Shown here: piece by piece, positions 49,201-61,200 of the stretch | How positions within the stretch are numbered: the stretch's first letter is position 1 | Layout: the number at the start of each line of letters is the position of its first letter | Source of the DNA: Dermatemys mawii | Taxonomy: Eukaryota; Chordata; Testudines; Dermatemydidae | Direction of reading: 5' to 3' | Assembly (NCBI GenBank): GCA_007922305.1 | Contig: ML677386.1 | Span: forward strand, 11,699,830-11,763,829 | DNA length: 64,000 bases | Translations under genes and position numbers: made by a program | Notes under the pieces: generated by a model | The model's database searches: none | Told to the model about the DNA's origin: nothing | The model's input: the letters and a program-made list of their open reading frames with translations, nothing else

Positions 49201-52200
49201 CCTGCTGAAGAATCTTCATCAAGCTTCTTGCAATGTATGATGGACAACCAGGGGCTTGTACACAACTGAGTACGTGTTCCAAAGCTTCTGACAACTTCTT
49301 CTGCTGGGATTTCTGTTTACTTTGTGTCTGCAGCTCCTCAAACAAGCTCCCCAAACTCTATTGATTAAAAAAAGGGGGTGGGGTGGGGGGGGAATAAGTC
49401 CTTGTCAAAGAAGTTCAGGGCCCCAGAGAGCTAAAACATTTGAAAGTGAATGCAATGTGAGGCAGACATGAGTAAATTTAATATATTATTCATTTTAAGT
49501 CCTTCAGTTTGATTTTTCTCCTTCAGTCAGAAATAAACTCTCTTTACATGACAGATGTATGAACACTCCACATACAAATAATTTGTGTACTGTACAAATG
49601 CAAACTTTTATGAATCTATTGCTCTATACAAAAGACGGCTGGTTCAGAGGACATTAGCAAAACAGCCCATTCACTGCTTGAAAGAATAATGTAGAAATCA
49701 ATATTTGTTTTTTAAATTGTTGGGATTGCCTCTGTCTGCAATCCTTCTCATCCGTGGGGCTAACTGTGGGTAGAGGCTTCAGTGTCTACTTTTCTCTTTA
49801 CAAGTGTCTCTCTAGAGGAAAACAGATAAGTTCCTGGGCCTTATTCCTCCAGGCAAGAGCAACCTCTGAAGAAGGGGAACAATCTTTGGAGAAGAAGGTT
49901 GGCAGCTTGTGATCAGTCTTTCCTCCCCAGTGGCCCAGCAGAAATTGCCTGGGATTCCGGGCGAAAATGACACAGGGCTAGAACATGCTATTTTTTTTAA
50001 TAATGATAGCTTTCTCACCACCCTGCCTTCCACATCTAATTTTATTAGCAATTACTGTCCATGAAAATATGGCTGCTAATTCAACAGAGGATCTCTTAAA
50101 AAAATAAGACGTTAATTTGTATTTCTAAACATACTATCTGCAAATTATTTAATTCTGTTATAGACAATTTTCACTATATGAACAGTGGCTTAAACAAATT
50201 TATTCAGTCCTCAAGTATTTAAGTGAGTTTCACTGCAATTTCTTTTGCTTTCTGGTTTTCCTGGCATATATTCTGATACTTCCTTCCCCAAGCCCAGATT
50301 TTCCACTTTCTCAAATGCCATTATGGCTCTTTCCTTCACACGCAAGAAAGCAGAATGAATGGTCTCCTCCACCAAATAGGGGTGGGAGAGAATAGATAAG
50401 CACCTTGTCTGTAACATGATCTCTACTAGCCAATAGAGAAGTTTGAATTCCAAGTAGGTCCCTGAAAATTCACTTCATTTCATGCACCTCAACAAAAATC
50501 TTACCTGGGTCACGTAGATGGGATCAGTTATGATTTCCTCTGCTTTTTGTACCAGATTATGAAGAATGGGATGAAATGGAGACTCCTTTATCCCACTCAG
50601 GGAATGAAGACAATTAAGAGCAGCCCTTCGCACTTCACTCACGGGACTCCCCAAGTTAATCAGCAAAGATATTACCACTAAAAATGAAAATGGAAAAAAA
50701 AAATTGTTAAAAGCCAGCCGTTAGAATTCTTACATTATCAACTCCAGCAGCACCAAGAGATTCCTATGTATGTAAAGGGTCTGTTCTTTTCCTTAAACAT
50801 CTTTAAGGACAGACAGTAACTATTTTTAATATGAGCCTTATGGAAATCTGGCCATAAAAATGTCCTCACCCAAGATGCTTGTATTTTTGTATTTGTTTAA
50901 AAATGAGAGTTAAGCTTTACTACTAAAGCCTATATAGCATCCTTTACTTGTTTAAAATTTGTGTTCCACTCTACATAAAAACACGGTGTGTTTCTCAGAC
51001 ACAAATTTCAAAAGCACGTGGTTATTTGACAATTGCATGCATAAGTATTACATACCAAAACAACACTACGGCTCTGTTATAGTTATGATTTGACAAAGAC
51101 AAAACATTAGGAAATTCAAATGTATGGTTTCAACAAGAAATGAAGCATTCATAATGCATACAGAAATATACATTCATTTTCTTGTCATATGTTAACACTT
51201 GTTCTACAGCACAGACATTACTTTTTATTAACATGTGACTAAGCCTTAGCAAGCCTGAAGTATACTGTTTCCCAGTACCTGGAGAGGAGGCTGATACCAG
51301 CTGTTTCTTCTTTTGGGCAGCCTGTGATGTAAGCATTGCACACCCTATATACAAAGCTCGAGTCTGTAGCATTGCATTTACTGTGTAGTTTAGCTGATTT
51401 GAGAGGTTATAGTTATAGGTCCATAAGACTGAAAGGAATTTGAACAGATCCTCTGCATCTTCTAAATGTACCTTTAAAATAAGAAGTTAAATATATTTGT
51501 TACTCCTTATCCTGAGTACCTTTACGTTCTATTATGCAAAGCACCTTTTGTCTTGTTACTATAGCTTGAAAAGTTATTTACAGAAACACCCATTTCATTT
51601 AGATTGAGACTAAAAGTGTTGGGCACGATATAAAGTTAAACATTAAGAACTCTGATTTCTTATTTGACGACTCCGTCCTATTTTTTTGTTTTTGGCAGCC
51701 GTTAACCCCTTGCTGCACGCAGCATTCTTTATGCCATCCTGAGAGCTTTCTATAACTTTACTTCAACTGAAGACTTCAAGGGTCAAGCCTTTCTTTTTTC
51801 TTTCAGAGACTATGGAATTCAATGTCATTTCACACAGGGATTTCTGACACTCTTGTATTTTTAATACAAACTGGAACCTTCTTTTCAGTCTGAGTTGTGG
51901 TTGTAATTTAATGATCTGTTCCAACTTGTAATTATTATTTACTACTTGTATTGTGGTGCCCAAGATCTCAAATCAGGTTTCAGGCACCACTGCACTAAGT
52001 GCACAAACACAGCCCCTACCCCAAACAGCCTTTTTGAGAGTAAAGTACTGAAAGGCGAATTTGGCACTCTCCTCAGGGGCACAACCAAAATTCTACTGAG
52101 GAGGGAGACTAGGTTACCTGCTAAGTAGCAGAGGGCACTACAAAAGGTGTATGTGGAGGCCCTGGGTATGTGCATGTGGGGTCCTGGGGAAGTGGAGTCC

Positions 52201-55200
52201 CAGTGGAAAAGAGCAGCAAGGCAGGGAGGCAGTGGAAAGCTCTGGTAGGGAGCAGAGGGGAGCTGGGTCGAAGACAGGGGGCAGTGACTTCCCAAAGAGC
52301 CTGTCCCATCCCCACCTCTCCAATACCGGTGTCTAGCTCCAGCTCCTCGGGGGAGGGGGGGGCTTCACTGTTTCACCCAATCCTGACTACAACATTCTGG
52401 GCTCCTTCCTGGGCTGACTGGCTGGGCCTGGCACCTGCTGGATCATAGGACGCTCTGCAGCCAGGGAGAGATAGGAGGCCTGGCCCAGACGCCCCACCCA
52501 CCCTGCAGCCAGGCTCCCAGGTTGGGAGGGGGAGGGGGAGGGGGAAATGGGGCGGAGAGGGTCTCCCTGACTCCATCTATCTATGGTCCCAGCTCTGTCT
52601 CACTCCAGAGGTGGGGGGAGGGGAGAAAATGGACATCAGCTCATTTTTTCCCCAAACATGCTAAATGCATTCTCACCATGTTGTATGGTAAACCAAACAG
52701 CTGACATAACCCATTCAATCTAGTCAGCTAGCTATACCACTGGACATAGTTAAGCACATCTACTGTTCTCTGACTGTTTGAAGCAGGTCTGCCTTGCAGT
52801 GTCAAACATTTCTCCATTCAGGCAATCGTAATCGCTAGAAAAACACTGTCCATATAATGAAATCTTCTGTAAAAAGAGCTTGAGACCAAATTTTAAACCA
52901 TTATAGAAGTTTATTAAATGCTTTCTGCTGTATTTCAATGAAGACTAGTGCACAAAAAGCTATGTTAAATTATCTGAATTGCATTATCCAGTATTTATTC
53001 CTGGACTATATTTAGAAATAGTAATGGACTTTCAGCAACCCACAACCAAACCTTTTACAGAAATGCATTGCTTAGTGCTTAAACCATTCTCTCTCAGATG
53101 TTACCATGAAGCAAATAAATATTTAAAGCAGGATCCCTTGAAACTGTTCTCAGCCTTTTTTCAATATTATGTAGCAGTTCAAAACAAGTTAAGGAAGAAA
53201 TAATTCAGAATATAAATTAAGAACACACAAAAAAAATACCTTGAACAAAAGACCCAGCAGTTCTCTGAACTGAAGAGCGTCAGCTCCCTCCCCGGCTCTA
53301 CTGACAATGATGTCAAACAGCCCCAACAACAGGTGTAAATACTCTCTGCTCTTTTCATTCCAACTTTCAGGATTCCACCAGGTTTCATCTGTGGGCATGC
53401 ACAGAGTGGAGAAAGACAAAAACCCCATCATTAGTTGCATAAAGTACCTTCAGGGGATGTCCATCCTGTGAAATAGGACCTAAAGCATGGCCATGGCCAA
53501 CCCAGGTCAGCTGACTCAGGCTTGCTGGGCTTGGGTGAGGGGCAGTAAAATTGCAGTGTTAACATTTGGGCTTAGGCTGGAGCCTCCCCCTTTGCAGGGT
53601 CTCAAAGCTGAAAGCCCGATTCACTGTACTACAATTTTATAGCTCTGTAGTCTAAGCCCGAGTCAGCAGCATAGCTGTACACCTAAAACAGCCAAAGAAT
53701 CTAAGAAATGTTGCTGTTTTTAAGTATAGAGAAAGAAATACCTAGAAATTGTGTAGTGTTACAAAGTAGTATAACTAGAAAGCAAAGTCTGTGTTTCTGA
53801 GAAGAACTTTTAACGGGGGGGAAACCCTAGGTCATAATTTTTTCCTCCCTTACTTCACATGATCTGTGAAGGTTCGCAGTTCTGAAACTTACCTTTCAGA
53901 AAGGGTATGGGAGGCCTCAGGCCACTAACAAAGCTTTTCAACAGTAGCAGGAGCATGGCTGAATCTTCTACATCAACAGCCTGACCACCATTGAGCTTTT
54001 CTATATATTTATTCAACAACTCGACCGGCACCAGGTCCCCAGGCATTGACTCGACAGACCATTTTGCAGGAATCACCTGAGAATGAAACATAATTTTTAC
54101 GTACACCCACACAACTCTTAAGTTATTACAAAATGACTTCCTACTTGTGTACACCTGTCCTTATTTTCATGATCATACTTACTGTAGCACTTGTGTACAG
54201 GCACTCCTCGACTTACACAAGGCATTCCGTTCGGAATGCCTTGTGTAAGTCGAATTTTGCATAATTCGGAAACTTATCTCTGACCATTACCAAAAAAAAG
54301 CGCCTATTTTTAGCTTACAGCGCTTTTTCATAAAGCACGGATTTACATAACTCAGACTTCTGTAAGTCAGGGAGCGTCTGTATAGCACTTGATATTATCA
54401 GACCACTACAGAAATTAACTACTTACAGCAGGGAAAGAGCAAGCAGGCTTTTGCATTTAGTTGCACAATTCCCTGTTCCATACTACCAAATCAGCCAGAA
54501 GTTAAATTAAAATAGCAGCAAGTGCTATCAAAATGAATTCTATTGATAACAGAGTCCCTTCTGCAATTCCAATACCATTTCCAAGAACACACAAATGTAC
54601 ATTTGGGACCCTGTCTTAAACAGTTGCCTGTAACTAAATGTCTTCTGGGAAATAAAATAACGTACCAAATGAACAACACTTTACAAAAAAGGGGAAAAAA
54701 TTCCTTCCTAACCCCAGCAAGCAATCAGCTAACACCTGCCAATGAGTAATGCTGAAAGCCTGCACTGACCTGGTCACCTGGCTATTCAAACAAGGAGTGC
54801 TGCTGACTGCAGCATTAAAATGCCAGCAAATTATATTAAAAAAAGTCACAAGATAATTTTCTCTATGTAAAGTTTACTAGTACTTAGTTTTCCAATGGCA
54901 AACTTCATGTCTGTTAAAAGGAGTATCGTCAAAAAATGTCTGGCTGAAAACCTGTACCTTCTATTGTACTACCATTACAAGCACTACACAAAATTATACT
55001 ACTAAAAGGAACAAAGTTCTCCATTTTTTAGAAGTCTGTTATGTGTACTTAGTGAAACTGTACACAAAATGCTATTATTTCCCTCCTATACACAGGAAAT
55101 TTCCTCCGACCACTCACACACACAACAAACTTCACGTACTTGAGTAGTCATATTGAGTTCAATGGGACTTACTCGTGTGGAATGTAACACACATGCATGA

Positions 55201-58200
55201 GTGTTTGCAAGATCAGGGCCTCAGTGAGTTGTCCCTGTTTGTGTGAGTCTTTCAGCAAGCAAGGAGGGAGAGGAAAAAACACTTTAAGAATAGGAAAACG
55301 TGGTTAAGAAAACCAAAACATTGAGGCACATGAAGGATTAACACTTTTTATTTCTTTTTTTTTGCAACTGACTAGATTTCAAGTGGACAGTGCTATTAAT
55401 TCTATTAATTAATTGAATACTATTAATTGCCTTGCTCTCTTCCCAAGGCACAGGGCTCTCATTTGTTAAAAATAAGCAGCCTTGCTTTCTAGACGAACAG
55501 ATTTTATGGCTCTCTTTCCTCATTAATTGCCTTTATTTTCAGGAAAAGCTTTTTATTTACTGTTTTGGATGCTTATTTTGGATTACAGGTAAATCAGACC
55601 CTACAGGTATGTCTGTGGTCAATTTTTTTTGAAGATCTCTTCCTTCCACAAGATGACAGACAACTAACTTTGGTAATTCAAACTTTGATTTTCTGTCTTT
55701 TTGAAAGAGTTTATATCAGAGTAACAATCATTGTTAATTCCTTAATTCTATCTATCTGTGTATTCACTTCAATGACTAAAACCAAGAAACTCAGAAATCT
55801 TAATATAAGCTTTAAGAAAATGTTGACAAGTATATTTTTTTAAAAAGGAACAGAGACAAGATTTTTTTTCCATTCACCCCAAGATTGCTGCTCTTGCTAC
55901 TCCACTTATGAAAAAAAGAGACCTTACCCTTACAAAAAAGTATCATCTACAAAATTACTTAGTTCTTACCTCTGCAGAGAGACTGCCTTCAAGTTTTCTT
56001 ATTCTTCCCTCCAGAAGACTGAAGATTCTGAGAGCCAATGACCAATAACTTTCTTCCATTTGTGAATTACAGCAGCACTGGACAAGCACAAAGCTGATTA
56101 TGTGAGCAGTTACTTTCTGCCTCACACTGTCAGATTCATTTTCAGCTACACTTATCAGACCTTCCACCTATTAAAAAGAACCCACAACGTAAGAATCACA
56201 ATATGTTCTTGTTATGTCCTTTTTTATGCTCCAGCAATCTCACAGCACAGGCGGCATAAGTTCTAAACTTTCCCACACTTCCTTATCAATATACATTAAT
56301 TATGACCTGATATTAACATCTCTTTTGGTGAGAGGCTAGAGTTCAGTCTCTATGGCCAATTGAGTCATTGGTCTCTCTTCCAACAAGGATACCAATCAAT
56401 ACAGAAAATACTATCACAATAGACAATGCGAACATTTGTCCATGTACATCTCTCTGTCCAAACTGGGCAGAGACCTCCACATTCATTACATATTTGTTCT
56501 CTGGTTGGCACATTTTGGGGGGGAACATAATGCCCACAAAATAGTTATGCTATGGTTACACTAATAAGGCACCTAAATGTAGTACTCAGTGTGTTGCATA
56601 CAAGGTTTTCCTTATTATGAAAGAGTTAATGGGCATTACATTTATTCTGATTACATTTGGAACTATGCCATAAATATATTGTATCAGCAGCTAGATAAGA
56701 CTGTAAAATGTAACAAACAGCATAATTCAAGCTCCCACAAATCTAATTCTGTCTGATATAGCGATCATCTGCAAATAAGTTTGGACTACCATTAAAAAGA
56801 CTATATTTTAATTGTTCACATACCATCTGTAAAATTAAGGAAGGATCCCCTGAAGTTATGTTATCAGAAAACAGCAGAATCATTTTCTGGTTGGCCACAC
56901 CAACCAAATCCGCAGACTTGATGGATTTTATCACTTTTTCAAAAGCTATTTCCATAAAACAGAAAAGGTGGATACATGAATCACAAGTGAAAACAGTGAC
57001 AGCTTGACAATATTTAAACACTTTACGCAATTAATTTTCTTATCACCAACATTCTTTACTTTACTAAGCTCTCAAACTATTGATGCTTTCTGCGTGCACT
57101 GCCTCTCGACCTCCCTTGCTTATCCTAACTCCTCTATTTGCATGAGAAGAGTTTAGTCTAAGAACATGTTATGCTTTCAAAAATAAAAAAGATCCCACTA
57201 ATCAACATGTCAGCCACCCCCATTTCACTGTTTCCTTTATTGTTGAAAGTTCCTTTTAAACTTGAGTTCAACTGGAATTCTACCTCATTCAAGTCTAGAT
57301 GACTTGGCCTCAAAATGGCAAATAAAAGTCCCCAAAAAGAGACTCCTCAAAACAGTTACAATTATAAATGTTAAACAAAACAAAAAACAAACCCCCTCAC
57401 TTAATATCAAAGAATTTATCTAAATCTGAGTTAAAAAAAAGGTCACAGGAGTTTGACATCTGAATAAATAACCCACTTCTACAGCTTTTAGTCCCACATG
57501 AGGTGTGATAACTACTTAGTGGTGACACAGCTCTCTACTACCTATATGAGCATCAAGCTCTAATGTCCAATAATTTTAATTTTTCTCAAACTAATTCTTT
57601 TTAATGACTTACCTACTGGCCAGCCCTTCAACAAAGGATGTAGGGAGCAGAGGCCAGATTCTGACAGACAAACTGCCATTTTCCATTCTGCAGATTTTGA
57701 ATTATTATTAGTGATTATCATAAATGGTAGCAACTGCATTACTACTTGATTTAATAGCTCTTCCTTCTCATTCAGAATCTCTTCTTTGACTAAAATGTTT
57801 ATTGCTCCCTCAAGAACCTTATACCTAGAACAAAAAAAAAAAAAAGTTGAAGGACCGCCACTTGATTATGTCACCAATAATCACATTTCTCTAAATTGTT
57901 GTCAACTTCCTACTGATTCAAATTCATTTGAATAGCAAGCCAGAGAGTAAATGACATTCACAAAAAACTTAATCAAGTAATTTTAAATCTCTTTCAAGAC
58001 TCAATATAAAATTACCACAACTAAAGGAATTCAAATTTAAGATATGACACAAACCACCCACAACAACCCACCCCACAACCCAAGCTCCACCCATTAACAT
58101 TAAAAGCTTGTGGGGAGAAAGGGGAAGACAAAAGAAACACAGGCACATACCACTTCCCGTCCTTTGAAAGATCAACTCTTTGAAACAGAGTCAACAGACT

Positions 58201-61200
58201 TGAAACAGTTATTTCTGGACTGATTTGTCCCTTGAAAATCTACAAACAAATCAACAGATGCAAAAATGAAATGATCAATATTCAAGATAAGATAATCTAC
58301 AAAACTGTGATAGCAAGTGCATCACTGATCATATTAAGTAGAAAAATTAAACACTGATAAATGAACTTATGTTGATTAAATAGTATGTTTATTATAAGGA
58401 AAAAGAAAATTATAGTAACTTGTAGTATGCTGTGGTTTGTTAGCTTCATGAAGAATATGTTCTGAACGCATGGCTGGATGGGAAATGTGTTTATTTTAAA
58501 ACAACCAGAATGTTTTATAATGAAGTAAGGATTGTTTTTTCTTCTATGTAGTATTTGATACAGGGCAAATAATAAAACCCCAACACATGCTAACAAAGTA
58601 TTTTATTTCTGATCATTCATGCGCTCTGTTCATCTCTCTTTGTGGTCATTGGTATACCATTTCTTAAAATCAACAACTCTACAAATGTCACAAAGAAAAA
58701 TCCTACCAGAAATACTAATAGATGTAATAATTAAAAGTAGTTTATATAATGATTTCTTCCCCCGCAACAGGACTTTAGTAAGTATGGCTGCAATCAACTG
58801 TGTTAGAAAAAATAAAATTAAAAAAAAAAGAAGTAGCAATGCAGGCTAATCCAGACCAAGACCAAAAAACTTTGACACAGATGTCTTGTTCTAGCACCCA
58901 GAGCTCATTTTCTGGGCAGAAGGCTGAAGGTTCCTCTTATTTATTTGTATAAAATGGACAGACTAGTTTATAGGATGAACAGAACTCTGGATTAAAATAT
59001 GCTCTAGTGACCAGATCAACACAGTACTCTGGGTTTAGTATAGTCTCCGAAAAGAGAAAAAATTGTAAAGTAAGGAATAATCTGCTAGATTTTTGCTTCT
59101 TTGCCCTATTAAAAGGATAGAGCTACACAGAAATTCTTGTCGGTGCCAGAGAGGTCAGTAGAGAGAGGGCACAATTAATAGAAAGCATTAATTCCAGCCT
59201 GCTTCTGAATATAAAGAAATAGCTATAATCTCAGTTGACCTAAAAAAGAAATACTGACTTACCTCCAAGGCACTGAGAGCAGTCATTACAACCTCCAGGT
59301 TGTCATCCATAAGTCGTGTAAAAATGGCATCTTCTATGAAGGACTTGTCAAAGCCCTCCTGAACAAAGAGGAAAAAGCAGTTAAGGACCATTAGTTTCCA
59401 AAGCCTGCTTGGCAGTATAACTTTCATGACATATGAACTCCAGTATGGGAGAATAGAAATCTCAGTTAGGGAGAAGCTAACTGCTACATTTTATAATGCT
59501 AACATCAATGGAAGAAACAGAAGCATCAGATTTCACTGTATGACTACGAGCAGCTTCATAAACAGGAATTAAACCTAGACTCTGGATGACAGGAACCAAG
59601 TTTAAAGAAACAAGAACTGAACTGATTGAAAACAACATGATGGATAATGTATCTGTCATATTTTAGTGTGATGTTTGTCTTGTCCTTGGTTAAAGTCTCT
59701 TTAAAAAGACTTTCTGAAGATGACAGACATCAATTAAGTTATTTAAATGAGAGAACTGGAAGTACCAACCTTTGATTCTTCAATGATCTCCTTCAAATGC
59801 TGAACAGCCAAGACCCTGACTGCTGGCTGTGGATGATTCAGGCTAAGCACCAGAGAGGTATCAGAATCTGCCAGAAACTGAAATGTACATTGAACAGTTA
59901 CTCAAAGTATGTTGAAATTTAATTAAACGTTGTGATTAATACATATGCTAAGAAAAAAATTCCCAGTAACTACTGATCCAGAATAATGGTGGCACAATTC
60001 TGATTGTAAAATGTCAATTTCAGAATACAGCACAATTACCCTGTATATGGACTTACTGTATTTTTAAAATTATACCCTCAGGACATGTCTACATGAGAAA
60101 GTTAATTCAGATTACAGTGGGGTGTGAATTTAAATTGAAATACTTATTGTTGAAGAATTCCATGTGTAAACAAACCCTAAATTCTCACTCTGCCAAGGAC
60201 AGGAAGCATCCTCATTTTTTTGTCCTAGAAAACACACTGCACTTATCTAAGGATTCTGAGAAAACTCCAATGACTGATCATCAGATTGCCAGAACCCAGA
60301 GACAGCTAAGAAGGTAACTCAAATAGACCAGATGTCAGCAGCTTATCTCAGCAACCCTGAAGTTGCCTGAACACAGAGTCCTGTGTCCTAGTTTTACATA
60401 CCATAATTTTATCAGTTGGCCACCCATTTGTAGAATCTGTGCTATTTATGCAGCAATGTTTTTCTTGAATTGGCCTTAAGTGTGTTAAACACTGCTTTTA
60501 ATGGCCTATAATCTTTACCAGTTTGAATGTTTGATTTGGAGTTAACTAGTTTTGAATAAGAAGCTAAAGTTTTGAAAATGCAGCTATAAGAATGCTAAAA
60601 ACAACAACAAGAACAAAAACCCACACATTAAAGTCTTCTTGACAAAAAAAGTGTGGAGTACAAATGCAATGCACTGGTATTTGATATTCCCAGGCTCTGT
60701 TACCCTTTGGAGACAGCACACTAAGAAGCTTGGAGTCACTAAATTCCTCTGGTCACTGAATATCAGTCTTTGAAAAGAGTAAAAGGCAACACGATAATAT
60801 TACAAAGAATGTCTTCACCACCTTCTTTGATTAGAACAATAGTGGTTCCTGCGCTGCCACCTTTTCTAATTTTGACAGTTCTGACCAGCTTGCAAGACAT
60901 TTACAATGTCCCAAAATAACACTGGGACATACGTGACCTTGTCACAACATAGCAGAACATTGTGACCAAAGTAGAACAATATAAGCTAATAGTCATTTAT
61001 TCAAGTTGCTTTTTACATTTTATAACTGTAGACCTTATTGTAGTTTTGATCAAGCACAATGGCACTTAAATCAGTCACAATACAAGGGGAAAAATAAAAA
61101 TAAAAATAAAAATAAAAAAAAAAAAAGACAAGGCAGGACAGATACACCCCCAGCATAATACTGCTGACTTCAAGGCAGCACACCAGAGTTGATTTAGGTC

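Larger units (their letters stand above)
51472..53239 (-). other. HEATR1 intron w11/w12
   Basis: 1.77 kb. A MIR-like fragment at about 51935-52035 is followed by a GC-rich block (52140-52640) with G-tracts. The rest is AT-rich and unremarkable. Confidence 0.55.
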
